DNA from: an uncultured Clostridia bacterium
Lineage (GTDB): Bacteria; Bacillota; Clostridia; Christensenellales; CAG-917
Length of the DNA stretch: 64,000 nucleotides
Direction of reading: 5' to 3'
NCBI GenBank assembly: GCA_944349635.1
Contig: CALVNH010000001.1
Location: 338,385 to 402,384 of the forward strand
A program made the position numbers and the translations under genes. The notes beneath the pieces are model-generated. The model ran no database searches. It saw only the letters and a program-made list of their open reading frames with translations, and was not told the origin of the DNA. Positions 49,457-59,431 of the stretch are shown in pieces. Each line of letters begins with the position of its first letter. The stretch's first letter is position 1.

Positions 49457-50743
49457 TCAGATGTATTTCGCGTCGGGGTGATTCTTCTTGACCACCTTGT
49501 ACGCTTCGTCCGCGACTTCCCAGGTGTACTGCATATCTTCCTGCGTGAGTGCGGCATTGATGAAGTGATTGTGATGCGAGGTGAAGAACACGCCGCGCTT
49601 GACACATTCCGCAACCCATTCCTGATGCATAATCGTGGAAGGATAGTCGTTGCCGAGACGCAGATAGAACATGGAGGGTTCGCCCGTCACGCGGAGGTCG
49701 AATCCGTTGTCCTTTGCGACTTCTTTCAGTCCTTCGGTCAAAATGATGCCCTTCTTCTTGTTCTCTTCGACGGCGTTGGTGGCTTTTGCCTTTTTGATGG
49801 TTGCGATGCCTGCCGCGAAGGGAACTGCGGACAGCCAGTAGCTGCCGGTGTACATGATGTCGGAAGTGGCGTTTTTGAGTTTCTCCTGACCGCAGACGGC
49901 GGAAACGTTGTAGCCGTTTGCGATGGCTTTGCAGAAGCAAGAAATGTCGGATTTGATGCCGTAGTGATAGTCACTACCTTTGATGTCGATACGGAAGCCC
50001 GCGCGGACGTCGTCGAAAATGAGGACAATGCCGTTGTCGTCGCACAGCTTGCGCATCTTCTGCCAGTATCCTTCGGGAGGAAGCTGGTTGTCGACGAAAG
50101 TGGGATGGAAATAAGGCGTTGCGATGAGTGCCGCGATTTGTCCGGGATACTTTTTGATGAGTTTCTCAAACTGGTCGGGCGCATTCCAATCGATGTAAAG
50201 GTTGTTGGCGATGTCCTCTTCGGTGACGCCGGCATAGCCCAGTTTCTGCATCCAGGGAGACACGCCGTGATAGTAGCCCTTGACGAGGACGATTTTCTTG
50301 CGGTGAGTGTAAGCACGGGCAATCATGACTGCAAAGTTGGTCGCGTCGCCGCCGTTCTTTGCGAAGAACGCCCAGTCCGCCATGTTGATGGTGTCGACCA
50401 TTTCTTCCGCGAAATCGATGAGCAGGTCGGACGTCAAGGTCGCGCAGTTGCCCTTTTTGAGCTGTTCGATTGCGGCGGCGTCGACATCGGGGTCGTTGTA
50501 GCCCAGGAAGTTGGGACCGTAAGCGCACATATAGTCTATGAACTTGTTTCCGTCGATATCCCAGAAGTACGCTCCCTTGGCTTTGGACATGAACAGAGGA
50601 TAAGAGCTGACGGGAATCATACAGCCTTCGGAGGGGCCGAGGTGTCCGTAAATGCCTGCGGGCACGACTTTGAGCGCGCGCTTGAAGGCTTCCTGGCTTT
50701 TGCTTACATCATATATTTTCTTGGGACTATATTGAAGGTTCAT
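49457..50743 (-). CDS. Class III aminotransferase, glutamate-1-semialdehyde-aminomutase-like
   Basis: 428 residues of the class III PLP fold: PAGIYGHLGPSEG, GAYFWDIDGNKFIDYMCAYGPNFLGYNDP, FAKNGGDATNFAVMIARAYT, IVLIFDDVRAGFRID and the PLP lysine in FCKAIANGYNVSAVCG. It resembles glutamate-1-semialdehyde 2,1-aminomutase, but no haem genes are nearby, so it more likely acts on another amine or amino sugar. Second gene of a two-gene operon, 13 bp after an SCP2-like gene. AAGGAGG ribosome site overlaps that gene's end. Confidence 0.88.
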   Translation of the reverse strand: MNLQYSPKKIYDVSKSQEAFKRALKVVPAGIYGHLGPSEGCMIPVSSYPLFMSKAKGAYFWDIDGNKFIDYMCAYGPNFLGYNDPDVDAAAIEQLKKGNCATLTSDLLIDFAEEMVDTINMADWAFFAKNGGDATNFAVMIARAYTHRKKIVLVKGYYHGVSPWMQKLGYAGVTEEDIANNLYIDWNAPDQFEKLIKKYPGQIAALIATPYFHPTFVDNQLPPEGYWQKMRKLCDDNGIVLIFDDVRAGFRIDIKGSDYHYGIKSDISCFCKAIANGYNVSAVCGQEKLKNATSDIMYTGSYWLSAVPFAAGIATIKKAKATNAVEENKKKGIILTEGLKEVAKDNGFDLRVTGEPSMFYLRLGNDYPSTIMHQEWVAECVKRGVFFTSHHNHFINAALTQEDMQYTWEVADEAYKVVKKNHPDAKYI

Positions 50744-50756
50744 TGTTCACTCCTCC

Positions 50757-51548
50757 TTATGCGAGATAAATGCTGACCTGCGTCAACAGTTTTGCCATCT
50801 GTTCGAGCATTTCGACATAGCCTTTGACCTGGAATTGGCCGGTGCCCATGCCGGTAAAGCTGGAAGTCTTGCCGTTGAGGAGGTCGTGAGCGAACTGCAT
50901 GTCGCCGAACACCATCGTTGCGCGAGGCTCAGCAACCTTGCCTTTGTTGGTGACAAACTTGTGATTCTTGACGGTTATGTTCATTGCGGGACCGCCGTTG
51001 ACTTCGCAAGCGATGACGCCGTCGGGCATACGTTTCGCAATGGCTTTGCCGACGAAGTCGCTGTTGGCGATTTCGGACATTGCATAGAACGCGGTGTACG
51101 CGGTGAGAACGGTGTTTGCATAGAAATAATCGGGGTCTTTGAGCAACTCGTCTTTTTTATCGGGAGCGGGCTGCAGATAATAGCTCAGTCTTTCGGCGAG
51201 TTTTGTGAACTGATTGAGCAGGAAGCCCGCCTTGAATACGTTGTAGAAAATGGGGATAACCATCTTGGGTTTGCCCGTCTTTGCGTCGATGGGGGGAGCA
51301 ATCAGATTGTTGAAGTGCTCGGGCGAGGTGAAATACAGTTTGAGAGCAGACTTGCCTTTGCCTCTCGTGAACTTGCATTTTCCGTCGGCAAAAGTCAACA
51401 CCGCGCTTCCCACTTCGGGCACATTGAATTCGACGCCGAGTTTGACATCTTTGATGAGGTCCTTGGATACGGGATCCATTTCGCAAAGATCTTCTATGTT
51501 GCGCAGAATGGCGAACAGGTTAATCCTTGCTTTCGTGACATTGTCCAT
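50757..51548 (-). CDS. SCP2-like domain protein upstream of the aminotransferase
   Basis: 263 residues. The C-terminal segment MVFGDMQFAHDLLNGKTSSFTGMGTGQFQVKGYVEMLEQM is the SCP2-like pattern (GK, then GxxxxKG and amphipathic helices). The N-terminal part has ALKLYFTSPEHFNNLI and a helical centre. SCP2-like domains bind lipids or CoA esters; here the ligand is unknown. Start is the ATG at 51548 after AAGGAGGAAG. Leads the operon with the aminotransferase and may be distantly related to the protein at 46368-47282. Confidence 0.7.
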   Translation of the reverse strand: MDNVTKARINLFAILRNIEDLCEMDPVSKDLIKDVKLGVEFNVPEVGSAVLTFADGKCKFTRGKGKSALKLYFTSPEHFNNLIAPPIDAKTGKPKMVIPIFYNVFKAGFLLNQFTKLAERLSYYLQPAPDKKDELLKDPDYFYANTVLTAYTAFYAMSEIANSDFVGKAIAKRMPDGVIACEVNGGPAMNITVKNHKFVTNKGKVAEPRATMVFGDMQFAHDLLNGKTSSFTGMGTGQFQVKGYVEMLEQMAKLLTQVSIYLA

Positions 51549-51642
51549 AACTTCCTCCTTTATCGCAGTACGAGTGCCGGAGCGCATGATACCTTGCGAA
51601 AACCCACAACCCGACCACTAGATGAATAATTAGCTAATAAAT

Positions 51643-51671
51643 ATAATACTTTATAACCTAACAGGTGTCAA
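51643..51671 (-). promoter_or_regulatory. Promoter of SCP2-like/aminotransferase operon
   Basis: Minus strand TTGACA, 17 bp, TATTAT. AT-rich leader of about 90 nt. Confidence 0.85.
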
Positions 51672-51879
51672 TACCAAAATCGAAAAAAGTTTAATTGTTA
51701 ATGATTGCCGTCGTCGCCCCCTTTTGTCTTCCCCTCCCCCGGTCTTTCCTTGTTCTGCGGCCGTATGTCGGCTCCGCATTCCGACAGCACTGCCGAAAAA
51801 CCGGGGCGTGTCGGGCGGTATTGCTTCTAATCGGGAGACACGGCGCACGCCGCAACGCAGTTAAGACGCACAAACGGAC

Positions 51880-51905
51880 AAAAAATCCCGCCTCGCGGCG
51901 AGATT
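51880..51905 (-). terminator. Terminator of pyrimidine operon
   Basis: Minus strand AATCTCGCC-GCGA-GGCGGGATT then TTTTTG, 33 bp after pyrB. Confidence 0.85.
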
Positions 51906-51937
51906 GAATTTGTCTGCACTCTTCTCTTCGGATTCCA

Positions 51938-53041
51938 TCACTTTTTGTGACCCCATCTGGTCTCGCAGTATTCGCAGCGGTAAACCTGATGCTCCGCGTC
52001 GCGCAGGGAGAACATCTGTTTGAGGTCGCTTTCCACCGCGGTGACGCACTTCGGATTCTGACACACAAAACCTTTTTCCACAAGTTCACGGGCATTCTGC
52101 TCGGGGCAATAACCTTTCTCCGCATCGTCAAGCAGTTTCAGAATGAGGGCCATTCGCATGAATTTTCCGTATTCCACCTGCTTGAAATAGCACGCGCGCG
52201 GGTCGTCATCCATATTCACGTTGATTTCTTTGACCCTGGGCAACGGGTGCAGAACGCTCATGTCGGGTTTTGCTGCCTTCATTTTTTCCGCATTCAGCAC
52301 ATAGCAGTCCTTGAGACGCTCGTACTCGTCCATATCCGAAAAACGTTCTCTCTGAATGCGCGTCATATACAGCACGTCGAGGTCGGCAATGCAGTCCTCG
52401 ATGTTGGTGGATTCGCTCCATATCGCCTTGCGGGGCTCCATTATTTCATATCTGACGTAGGTGGGAATTGTGAGTTCGGGAGGCGAAATCATCACGAACC
52501 TGTTGCCCTCGTAGCGAGTGAGGGCGTTGATGAGCGAATGCACGGTTCTTCCGTATTTCAAATCTCCGCAGATTCCTATCGTGAGATGGTCCAGTCTGCC
52601 GTGACGGTTCTTGATGGTGAGCAAATCGGCAAGCGTCTGCGTGGGGTGACAGTGACCGCCGTCGCCCGCGTTGACCACGGGAACTATGCTCCTCTGCGAC
52701 GCGGCGAGCGCGGCGCCTTCCAGAGGGTGCCTCATGGCGATGATGTCCGCATAGGCGCCGACCGTCCTTATGGTGTCCATAACGCTCTCGCCCTTTGTGG
52801 TGGAGCTGTTGGACGCCGACGCGAATCCGAGAGCGGACCCGCCGAGTTCAATCATGGCCGCCTCAAAACTCAGTCTGGTTCTTGTGGAAGGCTCGAAAAA
52901 CAGCGTCGCTATCTTCTTCCCGTCGCAAGCGTGGGCGTACTTTTTCCTGTCCGCAATGATGTCTTCGGCAACGGCGATTATTTCGTCGATTTCCTGCGTG
53001 GTAAAGTCGGAAATGTCGATTAAGTGTCTGATTTTTTTCAT
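51938..53041 (-). CDS. pyrB: Aspartate carbamoyltransferase fused to a PyrI-type zinc domain
   Basis: 367 residues. Residues 1-305 are a normal catalytic chain: [13 protein letters not shown] (carbamoyl-phosphate site), [38 protein letters not shown]. Residues about 315-367 add [12 protein letters not shown]...[10 protein letters not shown]: Cys 327, 332, 356, 359, the C-x4-C...C-x2-C zinc site of the regulatory chain PyrI. The nucleotide-binding allosteric half of PyrI is missing, and no separate pyrI exists here. First enzyme of pyrimidine synthesis but last gene of the operon, 77 bp after pyrE. Confidence 0.94.
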   Translation of the reverse strand: MKKIRHLIDISDFTTQEIDEIIAVAEDIIADRKKYAHACDGKKIATLFFEPSTRTRLSFEAAMIELGGSALGFASASNSSTTKGESVMDTIRTVGAYADIIAMRHPLEGAALAASQRSIVPVVNAGDGGHCHPTQTLADLLTIKNRHGRLDHLTIGICGDLKYGRTVHSLINALTRYEGNRFVMISPPELTIPTYVRYEIMEPRKAIWSESTNIEDCIADLDVLYMTRIQRERFSDMDEYERLKDCYVLNAEKMKAAKPDMSVLHPLPRVKEINVNMDDDPRACYFKQVEYGKFMRMALILKLLDDAEKGYCPEQNARELVEKGFVCQNPKCVTAVESDLKQMFSLRDAEHQVYRCEYCETRWGHKK

Positions 53042-53118
53042 ATTTTCTCCGAAACGACGGTTTATACGTCGGTTTTGCGCGTTCTTCCGCAGATTACGGC
53101 GTTCGGTTGCGTTCCTCG

Positions 53119-53760
53119 TTATTTGTTAATCCAGCTTTCGTCGGAAGGATTGTCGCGGAAGGCTTTGAGTTTCGCACAGCTTGCCGCCTTGATGTAGCCT
53201 TCTTCCACGGCAACTTCCAGCAGTTCGTCGAGGTCGCACAGACTGACCGCTTTCACGTCGGCTTCGGCAAGTTTTTCTTTGCCTTTCTGCATTCCGTAAG
53301 TGAAAATGCTCACCATTCCGAGCACGTCCGCGCCTTCTTCACGCAGGGCTTCCACCACTTCGAGAGAACTTTTCGCCGTGGAAATGAGATCCTCGACAAC
53401 CACGACTTTCTGCCCCTTTTCCAGTTTGCCCTCTATTCGGTTTGCTCTGCCGTGGTCCTTTGCGCCGGAGCGAACGTATCCCATCGGCATCCCCAGAATA
53501 TGGGCGGCAATGGCCGCGTGAGCAATGCCCGCCGTCGCCGTGCCCATCAGCACTTCGCAGTCGGGAAACTCTCTCTTCACGGTTTCGGCAATGGCGTTCT
53601 CCACCGCGTTGCGCACGTACGGTGCGGTGAGCGTCAGCCTGTTGTCGCAGTAAATGGGACTCTTTATTCCGCTTGCCCACGTGAAAGGCTGTTCGGGACG
53701 GAGAAACACCGCTCCTATTTCCAGCAATCCTTTTGCTACCGTTCTTTTGATGTCGGACAT
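53119..53760 (-). CDS. pyrE: Orotate phosphoribosyltransferase
   Basis: 213 residues, normal length. PRPP-binding loop [14 protein letters not shown] (about 116-129), [11 protein letters not shown] near residue 33 and the flexible loop region with [11 protein letters not shown]. It converts orotate to OMP. The start follows AAAAGGAGATTTT; the in-frame extension upstream is not coding. Lies between pyrF and pyrB. Confidence 0.96.
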   Translation of the reverse strand: MSDIKRTVAKGLLEIGAVFLRPEQPFTWASGIKSPIYCDNRLTLTAPYVRNAVENAIAETVKREFPDCEVLMGTATAGIAHAAIAAHILGMPMGYVRSGAKDHGRANRIEGKLEKGQKVVVVEDLISTAKSSLEVVEALREEGADVLGMVSIFTYGMQKGKEKLAEADVKAVSLCDLDELLEVAVEEGYIKAASCAKLKAFRDNPSDESWINK

Positions 53761-53866
53761 AAAATCTCCTTTTGTTCGGCGCGCCGACGGGCGCGCTCCC
53801 GTTTGACTGTGTATCGCTTTTAACAACGCTTGCCGCGACAGACTTTCACGGTCCCGCCGCCGTGCG

Positions 53867-54571
53867 TCAGTCAACAAATTCCCCGACGCACCTGCGGTAT
53901 GCCGCAACGGGGTCGTCCGCCGCCGTCACCGGCCTGCCCACGACGATGTAATCGGAACCCAGCTCTTTGGCTCTCGCGGGCGTGGTAACTCTCACCTGGT
54001 CGCCCTTGCTGGCATCGTCGAAACGGACGCCGGGCGTCACGGTCAGGAAGTTTTTCCCGCATTCGGAATGAACCTTGCCCGCCTCCAACGGAGAACAAAC
54101 AACGCCGTCGAGCCCTGCCTGCGCCGCATTTGACGCATAATGCATCACGGTGAGGTCGATGGGCTTGTCAATCCAAAGCTCCTCTTTCATAACCTGTTCG
54201 CTGGTGGAGGTGAGCTGCGTCACCGCTATGAGCAGAGGTCTGCTGCCGTCCTCGCGGGTCAACCCTTCCAGGGCGGCTTTCATCATGGCTATACCGCCGC
54301 CCGCGTGAAGATTGCATATATCCACGTCCAGCGACGAGAGCACCGCCATTGACTTCTTCACCGTGTTGGGTATGTCGTGCAGTTTGAGGTCGAGAAAAAT
54401 CTTGTGACCTCTGGCTTTGATTGCGCGCACCATATCCGCGCCCTGCGAATAGAAAAGCTCCATACCGATTTTGACGAACGGTTTTTTGCTCTCCGATTCG
54501 AACTTGTCGAGAAACGCAAACACTTCTTCCGCCCTGCTGAAATCCAGAGCAACGATTACGTCTTTTCCCAT
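53867..54571 (-). CDS. pyrF: Orotidine 5'-phosphate decarboxylase
   Basis: 234 residues. Begins [12 protein letters not shown]; catalytic site [17 protein letters not shown] (Asp-Lys-x-x-Asp at about 57-62), later TPGVRFDD and [17 protein letters not shown] for phosphate binding. Group I OMP decarboxylase making UMP. AAGGAGATTT before ATG; 33 bp after pyrD. Confidence 0.96.
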   Translation of the reverse strand: MGKDVIVALDFSRAEEVFAFLDKFESESKKPFVKIGMELFYSQGADMVRAIKARGHKIFLDLKLHDIPNTVKKSMAVLSSLDVDICNLHAGGGIAMMKAALEGLTREDGSRPLLIAVTQLTSTSEQVMKEELWIDKPIDLTVMHYASNAAQAGLDGVVCSPLEAGKVHSECGKNFLTVTPGVRFDDASKGDQVRVTTPARAKELGSDYIVVGRPVTAADDPVAAYRRCVGEFVD

Positions 54572-54603
54572 AAATCTCCTTTGTTTTGTTTCGATTGTGC
54601 CCG

Positions 54604-55512
54604 CTAGCGGCAGGCCCCGACAATGTCTTTCAAATCGCGAATGCCGTAACGCTCCATTGCGGCGGGCAACGCTTCGATTATCTCTTTGCAAGCATAAGGA
54701 TTGACCAGATTCGCGGCGCCCACCTGAACTGCGGTTGCACCCGCCATCATCATTTCCAGCACGTCCTCTGCGGAAGAAATTCCACCCATTCCCATTACGG
54801 GAAGCGACACCGCTTTGCACACTTCGTTCACCATGCGCACCGCCACGGGGAAAACGGCGGGTCCGCTGAAACCGCCCTTGCCCACGGCAATGACGGGCTT
54901 GCGCGTGCGCAGGTCTATGCGCATTCCGACCAACGTGTTTATGAGGCTCACGGCATCGGCTCCGCCGTCCGCAACGGCTCTCGCCATATCGGCAATGTCT
55001 GTCACGTTGGGGCTCAATTTCACCATAAGCGGCTTTTTGACAATCTTTTTGACGCTGTAAACCAACGATTGCGCGATTTTCGCGTCTGTACCGAAAGCCA
55101 TTCCGCCACCCTTGACGTTGGGACAGCTTATGTTAAGCTCTATCGCAAACACCTTGTCGCAATCGTTGAAACGGCTTGCCGTATAAACGTATTCTTCCAC
55201 GCTGTGCCCGCCGACGTTTGCAATGACTTTGCCGTCATACACCGTTGCAAGCCGCGGTATCTCCTCGGAAATCACTTTTTCGACACCGGGGTTTTGCAGC
55301 CCTATTGCGTTGATGAGCCCCGACGGGCACTCGGCGATTCTGGGCAAAGGATTGCCGTAACGGGCTTCCTTCGTCGTGCCTTTAAGAGACAGAGAGCCCA
55401 GCACGTTGATATCGTAAAACTCGGCAAATTCGTAGCCGAACCCGAACGTGCCGCTTGCCGCGGCAACGGGATTTTTCATTTTGTATCCGAGAAAATCGAC
55501 AGACAGGTTCAT
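54604..55512 (-). CDS. pyrD: Dihydroorotate dehydrogenase, class 1B catalytic subunit
   Basis: 302 residues. MNLSVDFLGYKMKNPVAAASGTFGFGYEF, ELNISCPNVKGGG with the active Cys, VKLSPNVTDI, and MGMGGISSAEDVLEMMMAGA for FMN. The pyrK electron-transfer subunit just upstream shows this is the NAD-dependent 1B type. Start after GTGGGAGTGACC; two bases separate it from pyrK. Confidence 0.96.
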   Translation of the reverse strand: MNLSVDFLGYKMKNPVAAASGTFGFGYEFAEFYDINVLGSLSLKGTTKEARYGNPLPRIAECPSGLINAIGLQNPGVEKVISEEIPRLATVYDGKVIANVGGHSVEEYVYTASRFNDCDKVFAIELNISCPNVKGGGMAFGTDAKIAQSLVYSVKKIVKKPLMVKLSPNVTDIADMARAVADGGADAVSLINTLVGMRIDLRTRKPVIAVGKGGFSGPAVFPVAVRMVNEVCKAVSLPVMGMGGISSAEDVLEMMMAGATAVQVGAANLVNPYACKEIIEALPAAMERYGIRDLKDIVGACR

Positions 55513-55514
55513 GG

Positions 55515-56237
55515 TCACTCCCACAATATTTCGGAGGCTTCGAACACGGGGCCTTCCTTGCAGACGCGCTTGAAGCCGCTGACGGTCTTTATGCTGCACC
55601 CCATACACGCGCCGAAGCCGCAGCCCATGCGGGCTTCGAGGCTGAGCTGTCCGTTTCCGAGACCGACCGCCAGCGCACGGAGCATCACGGCGGGCCCGCA
55701 GGCGTAATAGCGGTCGAAACGGATATTAGCGGCGCGCACTGCGTCGAGAGCGTTGCCGCGAACGCCCAGACTTCCGTCGTCGGTGGCAACCGTCACGTCG
55801 GCAACAGCGGCAAACTCGTCCAGATAATAGGCTTCCGCCGCCGTTCTGAAACCCAACACCGCAACGGGTCTCACTCCCTTTGCGCCGAATTCGCGGGCAA
55901 GCTGATAAAGCGGAGCGCAACCTATTCCTCCGCCTATAAGCAGAGGCGCGTTCGCCGACACGTCGAATCCGTTACCCAGACACGTCAGTGCGTCCACAGT
56001 CTGCCCTGCTTCAAGCAACGACATTTTAGCCGTACCGGCGCCCGCTATTCTTATGAGAAACACGGCTTCACCGTCCTCGTAGCGGGCAAGACTTATCGGG
56101 CGGCGAAGGAAAAATCCTTCCGCCGTCAGTTCCGCAAATTGTCCCGCCCTCATGGGCGACGCTCCCGTCAGCACCAGTTCGAAAACGGATTCGTTGAGCT
56201 TTCGGTTGCTTTTTACCGTAAGAAGTTCTCTCTTCAT
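55515..56237 (-). CDS. pyrK: Dihydroorotate dehydrogenase electron-transfer subunit
   Basis: 240 residues. FAD-binding FFLRRPISLARYE (about 42-54), NAD region LLIGGGIGCAPLYQLA and the C-terminal 2Fe-2S site CGFGACMGCSIKTVSGFKRVC. Passes electrons from PyrD to NAD+. ATG after GGGGACGCA; 14 bp after carB. Confidence 0.95.
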   Translation of the reverse strand: MKRELLTVKSNRKLNESVFELVLTGASPMRAGQFAELTAEGFFLRRPISLARYEDGEAVFLIRIAGAGTAKMSLLEAGQTVDALTCLGNGFDVSANAPLLIGGGIGCAPLYQLAREFGAKGVRPVAVLGFRTAAEAYYLDEFAAVADVTVATDDGSLGVRGNALDAVRAANIRFDRYYACGPAVMLRALAVGLGNGQLSLEARMGCGFGACMGCSIKTVSGFKRVCKEGPVFEASEILWE

Positions 56238-56251
56238 TGCGTCCCCGTGTT

Positions 56252-59200
56252 TCAGCAGATGGTGGAAACTTTGAACGTCATGTCTTCCAGCACGTCGAGC
56301 AGAGCCTCGACGGTATCCTGCGAAGTAAACAACGTGATGTTGTTCTCGACGGCGCAACGGCGAATCTCGTAACCGTCCTTTTTGGTGCTCTCCTCGTCGA
56401 GGTCACGCGTATTGATGACGTAGGTCACGTGTCCTTTCCTTATGCTTTCGAGAATTTCGTCGCTGCCCTCGCTGATTTTGGCTTTGCTGCGCGCCTTTAT
56501 GCCGTGCTTGTGCAGGAATTCCGCCGTGCCCGACGTCGCCTCGATATTGAATCCGAGGTCGTAGAACCGCTTTGCGATGGGCAGGAACGCCTCTTTGTCG
56601 CAGTCGGCAACGGTCATGAACACCGTGCCGTAGTTCTGCATGCTCATTCCGGACGCTTTGAGCGCCTTGTAGAGAGCGCGCTTCATTTCCGTGTCGTAGC
56701 CTATCGCCTCGCCCGTGGACTTCATTTCGGGAGAGAGATACACTTCCATTCCCTTGATTTTCGAGAAGGAGAACGCGGGCGCCTTCACATACCATCTGTC
56801 GGGCTTCTTTTCGGGGAATACGGTGGTGAATCCCTGGTCGCGCAGGCTTATTCCGAGCATGACTTTCGTGCCGATGTCGGCAAGAGAATATCCCGACGCC
56901 TTGGAAATGAAAGGAACTGTTCTGGAAGAACGGGGGTTGACCTCTATAACGTATACGTCGTCGTTCTTGTCGACGATGAACTGAATGTTGTAAAGCCCCA
57001 CGATGCCGATACCCAGACCGAGTTTGACGGTGTAGTCGATTATTTTGTCCTTTACCGCGTCGCTGATGCTGAACGTGGGGTACACGCTGATGCTGTCGCC
57101 GGAGTGCACGCCCGTTCTCTCGATGTGTTGCATTATCGCGGGACAGAACACGTCTTTTCCGTCGCAAACGGCGTCCACTTCAAGTTCCTTGCCGAGAACG
57201 TATTTGTCGACGAGTATCGCGTGCCCCGTGTTGAGCGCGGAAGCGGATTTGAGATATTTCTTCAACGCTTCGGGCGTGGAAGCAATCTGCATCTGTCTGC
57301 CTCCCAGAACGTAACTCGGGCGCACCAGCACGGGATAGCCTATGCGCTTCGCGACTTTGAGTCCGTCCTCGACGGTAAACACAGCTTCGCCCTTGGGCTG
57401 GGGAATGCCCAGCTTGTTCATAATCTTCTCGAAGCAATCGCGGTCCTCGGCGTTGGTGATTGCCTGAACATCGGTGCCTATGATTTTTACGCCCAGCGCG
57501 TCCAGTTTGTCGGCGAGGTTGATTGCCGTCTGTCCGCCCAGAGACACCACGACGCCTTCGGGCTTTTCAAGGTCGATGATGTTCATCGTATCCTCAATGG
57601 TGAGCGGCTCGAAGTACAGCTTGTCGGACGTGGTGTAATCCGTGGACACGGTTTCGGGGTTGTTGTTGATGATGATGGCTTCGTACCCCGCCTCCCTTAT
57701 GGTCCATATCGCGTGAACCGTGGAATAGTCGAACTCGATGCCCTGTCCTATGCGAATGGGACCGGACCCCAGAACGATAATCTTCTTTCTGTCGCTGACG
57801 ACGCTCTCCTGCTCCTCTTCGTACGTGGAGTAGAAATAAGGCACATAGCTTTCGAACTCTCCCGCGCAGGTGTCGATCATCTTGTAGACGGGCATAATGC
57901 CGAGTTCCTTGCGTTTGAGATAGATTTCCTCTTCCGTGGATTTCCACACTTTGGCGAGATATTTGTCGGAAAAACCTCTCTTCTTCGCCTCTTTGAATAC
58001 TTCGTAATCGAAGGGGTGCGCCTTGACGACGAACTCGAACTCGACGATTTCGCGGATTTTTTCCAGGAAGAACATGTCGATTTTCGTGCTGGAAGCAATG
58101 AGGCCGATATCTCCGCCGCGCTCGAACAGTTCGGCAATGGCAAACAGCCTGTCGTCTGTGCAATCCTTGATGTAATCGTAAAGCTCCTGCCTGGTCCATG
58201 TGTCGAACTTGGGAATCCAGATGTGAATTGCGCCGATTTCAAGAGAACGCAGCGCTTTGAGCAGGCTCTCCTCAAAGGTTCTGCCTATGCTCATAACCTC
58301 GCCCGTGGCTTTCATCTGCGTGCCGAGTTTGTTGGACGCCGTGTCGAACTTGTCGAAGGGGAAACGCGCGACCTTGGTGACGATGTAATCGAGTGCGGGT
58401 TCGAATGACGCGGGCGTGTTGGCAAGACGGATTTCGTCCAGGCGCATTCCGAGTGCAACTTTCGCCGTGACGCGCGCTATGGGATATCCGCTGGCTTTGG
58501 ACGCAAGCGCGGACGAACGCGACACACGGGGATTGACCTCGATGAGGTAGTATCTGAACGAATGGGGGTCGAGCGCGAACTGTACGTTGCAGCCGCCCTC
58601 GATTTTGAGTTCGCGTATGATTTTCAACGCACTGTTGCGCAGCATCTGCACTTCTTTGTTGGTGAGCGTCTGGGCGGGCGCGACGACGATGCTGTCGCCC
58701 GTATGCACGCCGACGGGGTCGAGATTCTCCATGCTGCATATCGCAATCGCCGTATCGTTGGCGTCGCGCATTACCTCGAACTCGATTTCCTTGAACCCTT
58801 TGACGCTCTTCTCCACAAGCACCTGCCCCACGGGGGAAAGCTTCAGAGCGTTCTTCATGATTTCGCAAAGTTCCGCTTCGTTCTCCGCAAAACCGCCGCC
58901 CGTGCCGCCCAGCGTGAACGCGGGACGAAGCACCACGGGATAACCTATGGCAAGCGCCGCCTCTTTGGCTTCCTCTATGCTGTAAGTGATTTGCGAGGGA
59001 ATGATGGGCTCTCCGATGCGTTCGCACATCTCCTTGAATTTCTCGCGGTCTTCCGCCATTTCGATACTTTCAAGCGACGTTCCGAGCAGTTTAACATTGC
59101 ATTCTTCCAAAACGCCGCTGTGGGCGAGTTTCATTGCAAGGTTCAGTCCCGTCTGTCCGCCCAGCGCGGGAACTATGGCGTCGGGACGCTCGTAGCGTAT

Positions 59201-59431
59201 GATTTTGGCGACGTATTCCAAAGTCAGAGGCTCCATGTAAATCTTGTCCGCCATCATCTTGTCCGTCATTATCGTGGCAGGGTTGGAGTTTGCAAGGACG
59301 ACTTCGTAACCTTCCTCTTTGAGCGCTATGCACGCTTGCGTGCCGGCGTAATCGAATTCCGCCGCCTGCCCTATCACGATAGGACCGGAACCTATGACCA
59401 AAACTTTCTTTATATCGGTTCTTTTAGGCAT
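56252..59431 (-). CDS. carB: Carbamoyl-phosphate synthase large subunit
   Basis: 1059 residues, normal length. Two homologous ATP-grasp halves: residues about 1-550 (GSGPIVIGQAAEFDYAGTQA, GGQTGLNLAMKL) and about 555-930 (GSGPIRIGQGIEFDYSTVHA, GGQTAINLADKL), then the C-terminal MGS-like allosteric domain (about 935-1059, TAEFLHKHGIKARSK). Makes carbamoyl phosphate from bicarbonate, ATP and ammonia supplied by CarA. Overlaps carA by 8 bp. Confidence 0.98.
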   Translation of the reverse strand: MPKRTDIKKVLVIGSGPIVIGQAAEFDYAGTQACIALKEEGYEVVLANSNPATIMTDKMMADKIYMEPLTLEYVAKIIRYERPDAIVPALGGQTGLNLAMKLAHSGVLEECNVKLLGTSLESIEMAEDREKFKEMCERIGEPIIPSQITYSIEEAKEAALAIGYPVVLRPAFTLGGTGGGFAENEAELCEIMKNALKLSPVGQVLVEKSVKGFKEIEFEVMRDANDTAIAICSMENLDPVGVHTGDSIVVAPAQTLTNKEVQMLRNSALKIIRELKIEGGCNVQFALDPHSFRYYLIEVNPRVSRSSALASKASGYPIARVTAKVALGMRLDEIRLANTPASFEPALDYIVTKVARFPFDKFDTASNKLGTQMKATGEVMSIGRTFEESLLKALRSLEIGAIHIWIPKFDTWTRQELYDYIKDCTDDRLFAIAELFERGGDIGLIASSTKIDMFFLEKIREIVEFEFVVKAHPFDYEVFKEAKKRGFSDKYLAKVWKSTEEEIYLKRKELGIMPVYKMIDTCAGEFESYVPYFYSTYEEEQESVVSDRKKIIVLGSGPIRIGQGIEFDYSTVHAIWTIREAGYEAIIINNNPETVSTDYTTSDKLYFEPLTIEDTMNIIDLEKPEGVVVSLGGQTAINLADKLDALGVKIIGTDVQAITNAEDRDCFEKIMNKLGIPQPKGEAVFTVEDGLKVAKRIGYPVLVRPSYVLGGRQMQIASTPEALKKYLKSASALNTGHAILVDKYVLGKELEVDAVCDGKDVFCPAIMQHIERTGVHSGDSISVYPTFSISDAVKDKIIDYTVKLGLGIGIVGLYNIQFIVDKNDDVYVIEVNPRSSRTVPFISKASGYSLADIGTKVMLGISLRDQGFTTVFPEKKPDRWYVKAPAFSFSKIKGMEVYLSPEMKSTGEAIGYDTEMKRALYKALKASGMSMQNYGTVFMTVADCDKEAFLPIAKRFYDLGFNIEATSGTAEFLHKHGIKARSKAKISEGSDEILESIRKGHVTYVINTRDLDEESTKKDGYEIRRCAVENNITLFTSQDTVEALLDVLEDMTFKVSTIC

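Larger units (their letters stand above)
51549..51937 (-). other. Intergenic region between SCP2-like gene and pyrB
   Basis: Contains the SCP2/aminotransferase promoter (51643-51671) and the pyr operon terminator (51880-51905). No gene is seen in the remaining part. Confidence 0.6.

Noticed and set aside
56237..58408. 723-codon open frame opposite carB
   Set aside because: Mirror frame of a highly conserved gene, with no recognisable domain.
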